Assembly (NCBI GenBank): GCA_020637335.1
Contig: JACJWC010000016.1
Coordinates: 74,231 to 138,230 of the forward strand
DNA length: 64,000 bases
Direction: 5' to 3'
Source of the DNA: Acidobacteriota bacterium
Lineage (GTDB): Bacteria > Acidobacteriota > Holophagae > Acanthopleuribacterales > Acanthopleuribacteraceae
Made by a program: the position numbers and the translations under genes
Notes under the pieces: generated by a model
What the model saw: only the letters and a program-made list of their open reading frames with translations
The model's database searches: none
What the model was told of the DNA's origin: nothing
Shown here: piece by piece, positions 17,008 through 26,234 of the stretch
Layout of the letters: every line of letters begins with the position of its first letter
How positions within the stretch are numbered: position 1 is the first letter of the stretch

Positions 17008-18405
17008 ATGCAAGAAATGAATGTCAATACCGTGGTTTTGGGCGCCGGCCCGGGCGGTTATGTCGCGGCCATTCGTCTGGCTCAGCTTGGGGTGGAGACC
17101 CTTTTGGTCGAAAAAGAATATTACGGAGGCGTTTGCCTTAACGTTGGGTGCATCCCCTCCAAGGCGCTCATTCATGTGGCCAAATCATTTGAAGGATTGA
17201 GCCATTTGGATACTTTGGGAATTAGCGCCAGCAATCCCCAAATCGATTTTGCCAAGACGCAAGCCTGGAAGTCGGGTGTTGTCAACCAATTGACGAGTGG
17301 CATCAAAACACTGGTCACCAAAAATGGCGGCAAGATTTTGGAGGGTACCGGAACTTTTACCGGTAGCCATAGTTTGGAAGTTTCTGGCAGCGCGGGTACC
17401 ACCAAGGTGACTTTTAAGAACTGTGTGATTGCCACCGGTTCCTCGCCGATCCATATCCCGTCCTTCCCGATTGGGCCGCGCATCCTCGATTCAACCGGCG
17501 CGCTCAACCTGCAAAAAGTACCGAAATCCATGGTTATTATCGGTGGTGGCTATATCGGATTGGAATTGGGTTTTGTTTATCGCAAGCTCGGCGCACAGGT
17601 AACGGTTGTTGAAATGATGGATACGGTCCTGCCTGGCTTTGATAGTGATGTCGTCAAGCACATGACGCGCAAATTGAAAAAGGACAAATTTACGGTTCTG
17701 ACCCAAGCCAAGGCGCTGGGTTACAAAGAGACTCAAAATGGGCTGGTTTTACAGGTGGAACAGGCTGGCAAGACCCAAGACCTGGAATGTGAATACCTCG
17801 TGGTCAGCGTCGGTCGCCGACCTAATGCCAAAGGATTTGGTCTTGAGCGGACCGGCGTTCAGGTGGATGAGCGCGGTTTCATCAAGGTTGATAAACACAT
17901 GCGCACCAATGTTGGCCATCTCTATGCCATCGGCGATGTCGCGGGTCAACCCATGCTGGCCCATCACGCCTCGTACCAGGGCGAAATCGCTGCCGAGGTG
18001 ATCGCCGGCCACCATGCCGAAGATCATGCCAAGGTTTGTCCCGCAGTTGTTTTTACCGATCCAGAAGTCGCAGTTGTTGGCATGTCGGAAGATGAAGCCA
18101 AGGCCAAAGGTCTTGAGATAATGACAGGCCAGTTTCCTTTTGTGGCCTTAGGTAAGGCCAAAGCCCAAAACGATACGGAAGGCTTTGTCAAAATTATCGC
18201 CAACAAGGCCACTGAAGAAGTGCTTGGCATGGTGATCGTCGGTCACAATGCGGGTGACCTGATCGGAGAAGGCCTGATTGGCATTGAGATGGGTGCTTTC
18301 CTCGATGATTTCGGTACGACCATCCACCCGCATCCAACCCTGACCGAAGCAATTATGGAAGCAGCTAAAAAGGCCAAAGGCCAAGCCATTCACGTCCTGA
18401 ACTGA
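17008..18405 (+). CDS. lpdA: Dihydrolipoyl dehydrogenase (E3)
   Basis: The 465-residue flavoprotein shows all hallmarks of the pyridine nucleotide-disulfide oxidoreductase family: an FAD-binding GAGPGGYVAAIRLAQLG near the N-terminus, redox cysteines C43 and C48 in CLNVGCIPSKAL, an NAD-binding GGGYIGLELG, a second FAD motif AIGDV, and the catalytic HPHPTLTE near residue 440. It reoxidises dihydrolipoyl groups of 2-oxoacid dehydrogenase or glycine cleavage complexes in the cytoplasm with NAD+ as acceptor. E1 and E2 genes are not nearby. A GGGGAG ribosome site precedes the ATG. UbiX begins 10 bases after its stop. Confidence 0.95.
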   Translation: MQEMNVNTVVLGAGPGGYVAAIRLAQLGVETLLVEKEYYGGVCLNVGCIPSKALIHVAKSFEGLSHLDTLGISASNPQIDFAKTQAWKSGVVNQLTSGIKTLVTKNGGKILEGTGTFTGSHSLEVSGSAGTTKVTFKNCVIATGSSPIHIPSFPIGPRILDSTGALNLQKVPKSMVIIGGGYIGLELGFVYRKLGAQVTVVEMMDTVLPGFDSDVVKHMTRKLKKDKFTVLTQAKALGYKETQNGLVLQVEQAGKTQDLECEYLVVSVGRRPNAKGFGLERTGVQVDERGFIKVDKHMRTNVGHLYAIGDVAGQPMLAHHASYQGEIAAEVIAGHHAEDHAKVCPAVVFTDPEVAVVGMSEDEAKAKGLEIMTGQFPFVALGKAKAQNDTEGFVKIIANKATEEVLGMVIVGHNAGDLIGEGLIGIEMGAFLDDFGTTIHPHPTLTEAIMEAAKKAKGQAIHVLN

Positions 18406-18415
18406 GTTACAGGTT

Positions 18416-18985
18416 GTGACGGGCTACTACATCACCATGACGGGCGCCAGCGGGGCGCCCTATTTTCTAAGGCTATTGGAACGCCTGCAGCAACTGGAAC
18501 CGCGGCCTGAGGTGAGCTTCTCGTTGAGCGATGCTGCGCGCCGCGTTTTATCTGATGAAATGGGTCAAAAGGCTCAAGATCTGGAGTTTCCCGGTTTTGA
18601 ACAGGTGCCCGTCAAGGATATCGGCGCCCGAGTCGCTTCGGGTTCCAGCCTGAATGCCGGTATGGTAATTGTGCCGTGCAGTATGTCGACTTTGTGTGCG
18701 ATTGCTTATGGCATTACAGAAAATCTGATCCATCGAGCTGCAAGTGTGCAGCTTAAGGAGGGGCGCCGCCTGATTGTGGTGCCGCGAGAAACACCGCTTT
18801 CCTTGATCCATCTGCGTGCCATGGTCCAGCTCAAAGAGGCCGGTGCCACGATATTGCCAGCTATGCCCGGTTTTTATCATCAACCTGAATCGGTTATGGA
18901 CTTAGTGGATAGTGTGGTCGATCGGATTCTCGATCAGCTTGGTTTGCCCGATGCCAAGATTCAGCGCTGGAAGGAAACAACGTGA
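18416..18985 (+). CDS. ubiX: Flavin prenyltransferase UbiX
   Basis: The 189-residue protein begins MTGYYITMTGASGAPYFLRLLE, matching the UbiX/Pad1 FMN-binding start, and continues with LSDAARRVL, a central VIVPCSMSTLCAIAYGITENLIHRAA block, REGRRL-type and RETPLSLIHL segments and the MPGFYHQPE region. It makes prenylated FMN, the cofactor of UbiD-type decarboxylases; the partner UbiD/MqnL gene is not in the window. The start is a GTG just after the lpdA stop. Its stop overlaps the GTG of ubiA by 4 bases, so the two proteins are translationally coupled. Confidence 0.92.
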   Translation: MTGYYITMTGASGAPYFLRLLERLQQLEPRPEVSFSLSDAARRVLSDEMGQKAQDLEFPGFEQVPVKDIGARVASGSSLNAGMVIVPCSMSTLCAIAYGITENLIHRAASVQLKEGRRLIVVPRETPLSLIHLRAMVQLKEAGATILPAMPGFYHQPESVMDLVDSVVDRILDQLGLPDAKIQRWKETT

Positions 18986-19839
18986 AAGCACTGATTGAAA
19001 CCCTGCGCATGATCAAAATTGAGCACAGTGTGTTTGCTTTACCCTTTGCTTTGATTGGCGCTTTTTGGGCGGCCAAGGGTCTGCCCGAATTAAGGGTATT
19101 GGGGCTCATCCTGTTGGCTATGGTCACCGCGCGATCTTCGGCCATGGCCTTTAATCGTTATCTCGATGCGGAAATTGATGCGCGCAACCCGCGCACGGTT
19201 TCGCGAAGCATTCCGGCCGGTCGACTCAGCCGACCTTTTGCTTTGGGTTTCACCGTGGTTATGGCCTTGGCCTTTGTGGTCGTAACAGCCTTTATCAATC
19301 GATTGACTTTGTTGCTTTCGCCAGTGCTCCTGCTTGTTTTGCTCGGCTACTCCATCACCAAACGCTTTACCAGTATGAGCCATTTGGTTTTGGGCTTGGC
19401 TTTGGGTCTGGCCCCGGTGGGCGCATGGGTGGCGGTCAAGGGCCAACTGGCCTGGGAACCGCTATGGGTGTGTCTGTTGGTCCTGACATGGACGGCTGGG
19501 TTCGACATTATTTACGCCTGCCAAGACCTTGATTTTGATCGCAGGGCCGGTTTGCATTCCATCCCGGCCCGCTTGGGTCTTATGGGCAGCTTGCGCCTCT
19601 CAAGGGTTTTGCATTTGATTGCATTAACCATCATGGTTTATTTGGGTTATCGCTATTTCCAGCATTGGATTTACTGGGCAGGTGTGCTGTGTGCCGCCCT
19701 GTGTTTGGGCTACGAGCACAAACTGGTTTGGCGCGGCGATTTGAGTAAGGTCGATATGGCCTTTTTCACCATGAATGGGGCCGTTTCGCTGCTTTATGGG
19801 GTCGGCACGCTTTGGGCTATTCTCGGGCAAAACCTTTAA
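18982..19839 (+). CDS. UbiA-family prenyltransferase (MqnP-like)
   Basis: The 285-residue polytopic protein has about eight membrane helices and two Asp-rich motifs: NRYLDAEIDARNPRT near residues 53-67 and the second DLDFDRRAGLHSIPARLG near 172-189. The wording of both motifs is closest to the MqnP/UbiA-like 4-hydroxybenzoate or futalosine-route prenyltransferases. It attaches a polyprenyl chain to an aromatic quinone precursor in the inner membrane. Coupling with ubiX fits the menaquinone (futalosine) or ubiquinone pathway. Which one cannot be decided here. Its TAA overlaps the TAA of the converging GGDEF gene by 4 bases. Confidence 0.88.
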   Translation: MKALIETLRMIKIEHSVFALPFALIGAFWAAKGLPELRVLGLILLAMVTARSSAMAFNRYLDAEIDARNPRTVSRSIPAGRLSRPFALGFTVVMALAFVVVTAFINRLTLLLSPVLLLVLLGYSITKRFTSMSHLVLGLALGLAPVGAWVAVKGQLAWEPLWVCLLVLTWTAGFDIIYACQDLDFDRRAGLHSIPARLGLMGSLRLSRVLHLIALTIMVYLGYRYFQHWIYWAGVLCAALCLGYEHKLVWRGDLSKVDMAFFTMNGAVSLLYGVGTLWAILGQNL

Positions 19840-21722
19840 TCGTTGACTTTTGGCTGGAGTGGCGGTTTGGGCAGCAGTGCTTGACCCAAATACGGATTGA
19901 TGCCCAGGTTTTTGCTAATCACACGGTTACGGCCGCGATTCTTGGCTTCGTAAAGCGCTTCATCTGCAGCCGAGATCGCCTGATCCAATTGGTAATCTTC
20001 GGCCTTCCACACGGTGCACGCGCCAATACTTAAAGTGACCAGGTCGCCATCCGGACGATTGGGGTGCGGCAAATTCTCGTCTAAAACGGCCTTGCGCAGA
20101 CTCTCGGCTACTTTCTGGGTGCCTTTTTCGTCTGTAAAAAAGAGAATGGCCAGAAACTCTTCGCCACCAAATCGGCACACAAAGTCACCCGATCGCACAA
20201 TCGTGCGGCGCAAAATGTCTGAAATGGTTTTTAAGCATTCATCGCCAGCTTGATGGCCCAAGGTGTCGTTGTAGGGTTTGAAATGGTCAATGTCGATCAT
20301 TAACAAGGAAAAGGGTTGTTGGGCGCGCACGCATTTGTGCCATTCCAAATTGATTACGTATTCCAAGGCGCGCCGATTGGGCAATCCAGTTAGCGCATCT
20401 GAGGTGGCTTGTTTCTCCAGTTCTTGGTTGGTTTTAGCCAGTTCCTTGGATTTGTGATCCAGCTTTTGCGAAAGCTCTAACAATCGGCCTTTGGCACGGG
20501 CCTCTGCTCGATAGCGGCTGTAGAAGAGCACAATGATCCCCAGCAAGGCCACACTCAAAAAGACCATAATACGATTTTGCAGGTATTGTTCGCGTTTTTG
20601 GGCAGAGGCGATATCGGCCAAATGTTGAATTTCGCGCTCTTTTTCTTGGGTTTCGAATTGGGTTTGCAATTCCATTAAACGGGTAGAGTTGCGCTCATTG
20701 AATAGCGCTTTGAACTCTTCACTATGGATCTTGTAGTATTCCAAAGCCTTATGCGCATCACCCTTTGCCAAATAGGCATCCGAAAGCAGACCATAGGTCT
20801 CCATATAAATGACGTGAACGCCAATTTCTAACCCGATCTTGAGCGACTCATTCAAAACTTCAATGGCCTGGTCGTTTTGTCCAAGACGCAGGTAGATCCG
20901 GCCGATGTTGTTCAACACACCCACCTCATTGCGGCGATCGCCTTGAGTGCGCCGAATTTCAAGCGCCCTTTGGTAATAGCCCAACGCTTCCTGATACTGG
21001 TTCTCCTCTTCCAAAAGGGTGCCAATATTTTTTAAAGGGCCTGCTGCAACCGTCTTATTGGCGGATTGTTCTGCTAAGTCCAAGGCGCGTTCGTATTGCA
21101 TGCGCGCTTGCTCAAATTGACCCATTCGGCGATAGGTGTTGCCCAGGTTGTTATAAGCAAAGACGATACTGTTTAAATCGCCCAATTCCAGTTTGATGGT
21201 GAGGGAGAGTTGCAAATATTCGAGCGCTTTTTCAAATTCGCCAGTATTGCGGTAAATATTGCCTAAGTTATTGTAGGAATAGGCCATGCCCTGTCGGTCG
21301 TTGATTTCGCGACGGATGTCAAGCGCTCTGAGTTGGCTTTCCAAGGCTTGGGTGTACGCGCCTTGATCCGATTGGATAAGGCCCAAGGTATTGAGTGCCG
21401 TGGCCAATTCTTTTTTCAAATCATTTTTTTCGTAAAAGAAAACGGCTTTTTTGACTTCGCGTTCGGCGAGATCGTAAAGACCGAGCTTGCGCTCTGCAAT
21501 ACCCAAGGTGTGACGCGCTTGTGCTTCCTTGTTGCGTTCTTTGGCGATAATGGCCATATCCAGCGCTTTTTGGGCCAGTTCCTTGGCTTGGTTCGCATCC
21601 TGTTCACTCAGAACATTAGCATCATCAATCAATGCCTGGATGCGCATTTGCTGGTCGGATACACTTTCGTTTTGGGGGAGGAAAAGCCAAGCCAGGAGAA
21701 AAAAGTGTTTAATCACATACAC
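19836..21722 (-). CDS. TPR-repeat membrane diguanylate cyclase
   Basis: After an N-terminal signal segment (residues 5-16) there are about seven tetratricopeptide repeats (roughly 30-345), with copies such as AYSYNNLGNIYRNTGEFEKALEYL and FAYNNLGNTYRRMGQFEQA. A membrane helix at about 384-402, a short coiled coil and a GGDEF domain (GGEEF at 519-523, RSGD I-site at 510-513) follow. The layout predicts a periplasmic TPR sensor controlling cytoplasmic cyclic di-GMP synthesis. The GTG start at 21722 is weakly supported. Shared GGDEF wording (IDIDHFKPYND, FGGEEF) suggests a common ancestry with the regulator at 3891-5906. Confidence 0.92.
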   Translation of the reverse strand: MYVIKHFFLLAWLFLPQNESVSDQQMRIQALIDDANVLSEQDANQAKELAQKALDMAIIAKERNKEAQARHTLGIAERKLGLYDLAEREVKKAVFFYEKNDLKKELATALNTLGLIQSDQGAYTQALESQLRALDIRREINDRQGMAYSYNNLGNIYRNTGEFEKALEYLQLSLTIKLELGDLNSIVFAYNNLGNTYRRMGQFEQARMQYERALDLAEQSANKTVAAGPLKNIGTLLEEENQYQEALGYYQRALEIRRTQGDRRNEVGVLNNIGRIYLRLGQNDQAIEVLNESLKIGLEIGVHVIYMETYGLLSDAYLAKGDAHKALEYYKIHSEEFKALFNERNSTRLMELQTQFETQEKEREIQHLADIASAQKREQYLQNRIMVFLSVALLGIIVLFYSRYRAEARAKGRLLELSQKLDHKSKELAKTNQELEKQATSDALTGLPNRRALEYVINLEWHKCVRAQQPFSLLMIDIDHFKPYNDTLGHQAGDECLKTISDILRRTIVRSGDFVCRFGGEEFLAILFFTDEKGTQKVAESLRKAVLDENLPHPNRPDGDLVTLSIGACTVWKAEDYQLDQAISAADEALYEAKNRGRNRVISKNLGINPYLGQALLPKPPLQPKVND

Positions 21723-21908
21723 GAGCCGGCCCCCATCGGCGACTTACCGCTATCCGTTTATGCCTTGATACTACCATACGGTATGGTTAAAACCTTTGTT
21801 TTCCAATGTTTTTCTCGGTTTTCGACTCTGATTGGTGGCGGTGATTCCCCTCAATCAATCATCTGGTCCCTGCCAGGCATGTGCTATTTTGGAAGGGCTG
21901 GAGGGGCC

Positions 21909-22658
21909 ATGACCATCGAAAGTGAACATCAGTTGGATGCACTCAAACGCATTTGCCAAATTGTTGCCACCATTCTTAAAAAAATGTTGGAGCGGGTTGA
22001 GCCCGGACTGACGACTTTGGCTTTGGACCAATACGGACAAGAGTTATTCGATTATTACGGTGCGCGATCGGCGCCCAGGCTTACCTATAATTTTCCGGGT
22101 ACGACCTGTATCAGCATCAATGAAGAGGCCGCTCATGGTATTCCTGGTGCGCGGGTGATCCAACCGGGCGATTTGGTCAATATTGATGTCAGCGGTGAAT
22201 TAAATGGATTTTTTGGCGATACGGGCGGCACGGTTGTTGTGCCCCCAGATACGGCTTTGAAACGGCGGCTGGTCTATTCCACCCAAATGGCGCTGAAGGC
22301 AGCTATGAGTCAAGCGCGTGCCGGTCAACCGATTCGTGAAATCGGCCGCGCCATTGAACAAACCGCTAAAAAGAAAGGTTTTCGTATCCTGCGCAATTTG
22401 TGCAGTCATGGTGTTGGTTTGGGTCTGCATGAAGAACCCAAGGAGATTTTGCCCTATTACGATCCGCGCGATCGTCGCGTATTGACCCAAGGCATGGTTA
22501 TCACCATTGAGCCCTTCCTTTCCACACGCAGTACCTACGTGTCTGAAGCCTCTGATGGCTGGACCCTTTTAGGTGAAAAAGGCAATCTCAGCGCCCAATT
22601 CGAACACACAATGGTGATTACCGAAAAGGAACCGCTTATCTTGACCCAGGCCTTTTAG
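21909..22658 (+). CDS. map: Type I methionine aminopeptidase
   Basis: The 249-residue enzyme removes the initiator Met from nascent proteins. All metal ligands are present: D93 and D104 in NIDVSGELNGFFGDTGG, H167 in SHGVGLGLHEEP, E201 in TIEPF and E232 in QFEHTMVIT; H76 lies in NEEAAHGIPG. I place the start at ATG 21909, preceded by GGAGG at 5 bases; an in-frame extension back to 21333 overlaps the TPR-GGDEF gene on the other strand and has no family similarity. It lacks an N-terminal SEC-C zinc extension. It stands upstream of a response regulator gene, 38 bases away. Confidence 0.95.
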   Translation: MTIESEHQLDALKRICQIVATILKKMLERVEPGLTTLALDQYGQELFDYYGARSAPRLTYNFPGTTCISINEEAAHGIPGARVIQPGDLVNIDVSGELNGFFGDTGGTVVVPPDTALKRRLVYSTQMALKAAMSQARAGQPIREIGRAIEQTAKKKGFRILRNLCSHGVGLGLHEEPKEILPYYDPRDRRVLTQGMVITIEPFLSTRSTYVSEASDGWTLLGEKGNLSAQFEHTMVITEKEPLILTQAF

Positions 22659-22696
22659 ACTCCTATGGAATAAGATTGCTTCAGGAGTAACAGACA

Positions 22697-23086
22697 ATGG
22701 TCGAATCTGTGGCACCCGCCCCAAAGCGCATTTTGATGATTGAAGACGATGCCAGCATTCGCCTCCTTTTGGGTTTTGGTCTCCGTCGGGCCGGTTACCA
22801 GGTTGAGATGGCCGAGAATGGAGCCCTGGCCAAAGAGCACTTCCAGGCCTTCACTCCTGACTTGATCTTGTTGGACTTGTATATGCCTTATTTTGACGGT
22901 CTTTCCTTCTTGAAATGGGTTCGTCAGGACGTGGGCTCCAAGGTACCGATCATCGTTATTTCGGCGGCTGAAAAAGAAATTGAGACCGCGCAAAAGGAAG
23001 GGGCAGATGCTTTTTTGGCAAAACCGGTCGATATTGCGGAACTCGTAGCCTGTATCGAACATAACCTGAATCATGAAGCCGTCTAA
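22697..23086 (+). CDS. Single-domain response regulator
   Basis: The 129-residue protein is a stand-alone REC domain. The acidic pair is in MIEDDAS (17-18), the phospho-acceptor is D60 in LILLDLYMP, the switch Ser is S89 in VISA and the conserved Lys is K109 in FLAKPVD. There is no output domain, so it acts by protein contact, as CheY- or DivK-like proteins do. An AGGAG ribosome site lies upstream. Its TAA overlaps the ATG of the next gene (TAATG), tying it to the unknown protein that follows. Confidence 0.9.
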   Translation: MVESVAPAPKRILMIEDDASIRLLLGFGLRRAGYQVEMAENGALAKEHFQAFTPDLILLDLYMPYFDGLSFLKWVRQDVGSKVPIIVISAAEKEIETAQKEGADAFLAKPVDIAELVACIEHNLNHEAV

Positions 23087-23910
23087 TGGTTTGGCCTGGT
23101 TTGTTTCCCTGCTTGATGGTGTTGTCCTTTGATTCGCTTCTGGCCGATTATCGCAAGGCGCAAAGCGAAAATTACGTTGCCTTTGCACCCTCAGCCGCTG
23201 GGCAACTGGAAAAGGCATTGGTGAATCGGAATCATCATTGGCTCGAACCGCAACAATATGGCCCGTACCAATTGCGGACCCTAGCATCCTGGACCGTCAT
23301 TGCCGATACCAGCCAGTCTGGCTGGGGCTGGTTTGCTTTTAATCCCAATAGTGACGGACCTGTTTTGGTGGTTCCCCACGCCTTCTACGATCGTCAAACG
23401 GCCGAATTGGGCTTGCAGTTGTTTGCCACGGGTCGGTTCCGCGCAATTGCCATCAATACGGCCCATCGTTCCAGCGGTCCAAACCAGGATTGGGCGCGTT
23501 TGGATGTCTCACCGCTCTTGACCTGGACCCATGTTCTCGCCCAAGACTCTGGTCCAGTTCTCTTCATGCAAATCCATGGGTTCTCAATGGATAAGCACCC
23601 GGACCTGAAACGGGACAAATTGGCGATGGTGCTCAGTTCCGGCTCCGAAGAGACACGCACTCAATGCGCGTGTGTTTATGAGCGACTCGTTCAACACGGG
23701 TTTCCAGCGGCATTATATGGCTGGAATGCCTTCGAATTGGGGGGCAGCAAAAATGCCCAATACAAAGCGCTCCAAGCGCTGCCCCATACCTACTTTGTGC
23801 ATTTAGAAATAGGGGATGCACTGCGCAAACAATTGATTCAATCTGAACCTTTGCGCGGACAGCTCATCGATTCTTTGCGTTGCCATCCCGGATGGGGTCA
23901 GGCGCGCTAA
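23086..23910 (+). CDS. Conserved-looking protein of unknown function, possible amidohydrolase fold
   Basis: The 274-residue protein has no signal peptide of standard form, but a hydrophobic first 15 residues; an alternative start is the internal ATG at 23116. Notable blocks are VVPHAFYDRQTAELG (about 96-110), AINTAHRSS (about 124-132), VLFMQIHGFSMDKH (about 163-176) and HLEIGDALRK near the C-terminus. The spaced His residues and the order of blocks remind me of N-formylglutamate or poly-gamma-glutamate hydrolase folds, but I cannot confirm this. It is translationally coupled to the response regulator and its stop overlaps that of the converging capsule-like operon by 4 bases. Confidence 0.55.
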   Translation: MVWPGLFPCLMVLSFDSLLADYRKAQSENYVAFAPSAAGQLEKALVNRNHHWLEPQQYGPYQLRTLASWTVIADTSQSGWGWFAFNPNSDGPVLVVPHAFYDRQTAELGLQLFATGRFRAIAINTAHRSSGPNQDWARLDVSPLLTWTHVLAQDSGPVLFMQIHGFSMDKHPDLKRDKLAMVLSSGSEETRTQCACVYERLVQHGFPAALYGWNAFELGGSKNAQYKALQALPHTYFVHLEIGDALRKQLIQSEPLRGQLIDSLRCHPGWGQAR

Positions 23911-26234
23911 TCGTTTTTCTTTAACGTCCATTGGGGTGTGCCGGCTGGGGCCAAGGCAGCCAAACGCACATGAACCTGCGGATCTGAACTGCTCAGCTCG
24001 AGTGTGTAATCGCCGGGCGGAAGATCGCTATCTAGTTTGAAATAAAAGGATTGACTGCTGGCATATTCAAGTGGGTCACGCACCGGCCAACAGGTAGCAT
24101 GTTCCTGTCCCGGCGCCACATCAAAAATTCGCTTGGAATAGGTATAGCCCTGAGCAACGGTTCGCTGCGGCGCCGGCTCCAGGGAAACCGTGATTTGGCA
24201 ACGATCAGCGCTTTGTGGCAAAAATGCCCGAACGCTGAAACGCATCTCAGCCTGGGTGGGTTTTTGAACGTTGAACTTTTGTCTGCGGGCCAAGCTGTAA
24301 GCCATCATTTTCCGCCAATAGTGCGGGCCTGGATGGATACCACTGATTAGCAGCTGGGCGTTTGGGATGGGTTGCCAATTGAATAATTGCGGGCCCGGTT
24401 GGCTAGGGGGTAGGTCGAACAGGTTGGTTGGCGCCGGTATCGGGAAACGCAGGTTTTGGTCTCCCCAGCGCAAATCCAATGTCTTTTGGGAAGCACTTGG
24501 GTTGATGATAAGGACTTGGAGGTTACTTAACGGACCTCCTTGGGACAAGATGTTTAAGCTAACCGTTCCGGGGTCCACAGGAACAAAGGCGGTTGCGGCT
24601 GAATCATCTGAGAACCAGGCTTCTGTTACACGCGGATCCCAAAAGAACCGAGCAGGTTGGGTCGGTGTGGGTTCAAATATTTCGACTTCGGTTTCGGGTT
24701 GCGGCAGCGGTGATTCCAGCGGCTTTGCATCGACAATCCGAACCGGCGGAGAATCGGGATTGGCCGGTTCCAAAAGAAACCAGCCCGGTCTTTGTTCCTC
24801 GTCCATGTACTGTTCGGGCACCCGAATTTTGTAGGCTTTTTGGCTGGGTCGGTTAAAGACATTGGCCCAAATCGGCTGACTGGCTGAGAGTATTAATTCG
24901 ACGGCGTTGGGCGGTAATTCCAGGTAAGCGGTCGACAATGTACGCAGCTTTTCGTCGGGTTGATCCTCCAGGTAAAGAAGACGGCTGATTTGCTCGTTAG
25001 CGCGCAGCGTGCCTTGATCAATAATCTCCCTTTGAGGGCCCAAAAGGGCGTATTGAATCGGATCGATTGGGGCTTCGGTTGTGGAAGTCCAGGTGATACG
25101 CAAGGCTTGGCTTAACGTAGTTTGCATCAATTGGAAATTCAGGTTGTGTGAGGGTTCCATCGTCCAAAACGGTCGAACCGTGCCGATGTTTTCCAAAGGA
25201 AGCCCGTTCTGGTTCGCATTGAAAGTGCCCGAAAAGGTTGGGCTCACTTGTAAAAGCCCTGCTTGTGGAACGGCATTCCAAATCCCTGTTTGGACGCCGG
25301 GCGGTAATTCAAATTTGCTTTCGCTGATATTGCTTTCCGTGCGGTAAGTCAAATGAACCCCGGTTGATAAATCTGGGGTTTGGGTCTGGAATTGCCAAGT
25401 GATGGGTCCGGGCTGAATGGCAAAGATGAAGTCGCGGTAGGGTGCGGCAAGATAGGCAGTGTCGAGTTGTTTTTGGCCTTCGTCTGCTCTAACAAGTGGC
25501 CCGGATAAACTATATAAGTGGCGTACCAAATAGTCTTCGCCTGTGACCCCCAAAGGAGCTTGAGGTTCCCATTGACTGGCCAAAAGGGCGGCCTTTTCTT
25601 CTTCCTCCAGGAAATGGTGGTCCAAAATACTGGCCTCGGCCAGGGCGCTTCTCCCGTTTTGGCTCAGGCGGACCCAATCGGCATAGGCGTCCGTTGTTTT
25701 TGCGGTCGGGACATAAACGCGTAAGACCACATCGTTTAAAGGTCCGGGCTGTTTCAGCCAGAAAGAAATACGGGACGAAGGTAAATTTTCGGGCAAGCCG
25801 AGTTTGCCTTCGCCCAGGTCCAACGGTTGCAATTGCTCTGTTTCGAAGCGGTTGCGATAAAGGCTTTCGCCGTTCGGACCAATAAACGTTGTCAGGCGGG
25901 CGCGAAAACTCCATTGCCCTTCGATCGGGTCCCTGCCGGGCGATTCAACACGATATTGGATGGGGAAAAGGAAACCCTCGCCAAAGGTCCTAACCTTTTC
26001 GCTGGCCAGGCAAGGTGTGACCAAAAATCGGACCTGTCGGGTTTGGGCGGGTAGGGAGAAGGTCAACGGTTTCGTGTCGTTTAAAACAAAACCTAGCGCA
26101 TCCTGATAAGCAGCCAAACCCGAACCCTGGTTGCGCAAGGCGTTTTGAAAAAATGTCCGGCTGGGCAAAAATACAAAAGTGTAGATCAGCCCAAGCGATA
26201 TTAGCAGCAACAGGGTTCGGAAGATTGGCCTCAC
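23907..26234 (-). CDS. Membrane-anchored periplasmic protein of the CapB/CapC-like operon
   Basis: I do not recognise the family. The 775-residue protein has one N-terminal membrane helix (about 7-24) followed by a large beta-rich extracytoplasmic part full of Pro, Gln and Asn. Beta-sandwich-like stretches recur (for example LPAQTRQVRFLVTP, LPPSRISFWLKQPGPLNDVVLRVYV and a C-terminal LPPGDYTLELSSSDPQVHVRLAAL). It is the last gene of the minus-strand operon; its GTG overlaps the TGA of the CapC-like gene (GTGA) and a GGGG ribosome site precedes it. By position it is probably a periplasmic accessory or scaffold for polymer assembly or export. That role is inferred from context alone. Confidence 0.7.
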   Translation of the reverse strand: MRPIFRTLLLLISLGLIYTFVFLPSRTFFQNALRNQGSGLAAYQDALGFVLNDTKPLTFSLPAQTRQVRFLVTPCLASEKVRTFGEGFLFPIQYRVESPGRDPIEGQWSFRARLTTFIGPNGESLYRNRFETEQLQPLDLGEGKLGLPENLPSSRISFWLKQPGPLNDVVLRVYVPTAKTTDAYADWVRLSQNGRSALAEASILDHHFLEEEEKAALLASQWEPQAPLGVTGEDYLVRHLYSLSGPLVRADEGQKQLDTAYLAAPYRDFIFAIQPGPITWQFQTQTPDLSTGVHLTYRTESNISESKFELPPGVQTGIWNAVPQAGLLQVSPTFSGTFNANQNGLPLENIGTVRPFWTMEPSHNLNFQLMQTTLSQALRITWTSTTEAPIDPIQYALLGPQREIIDQGTLRANEQISRLLYLEDQPDEKLRTLSTAYLELPPNAVELILSASQPIWANVFNRPSQKAYKIRVPEQYMDEEQRPGWFLLEPANPDSPPVRIVDAKPLESPLPQPETEVEIFEPTPTQPARFFWDPRVTEAWFSDDSAATAFVPVDPGTVSLNILSQGGPLSNLQVLIINPSASQKTLDLRWGDQNLRFPIPAPTNLFDLPPSQPGPQLFNWQPIPNAQLLISGIHPGPHYWRKMMAYSLARRQKFNVQKPTQAEMRFSVRAFLPQSADRCQITVSLEPAPQRTVAQGYTYSKRIFDVAPGQEHATCWPVRDPLEYASSQSFYFKLDSDLPPGDYTLELSSSDPQVHVRLAALAPAGTPQWTLKKND

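Noticed and set aside
21333..21908. N-terminal extension of methionine aminopeptidase
   Set aside because: The extension is in frame but overlaps the TPR-GGDEF gene and has no family similarity; ATG 21909 with GGAGG is the right start.
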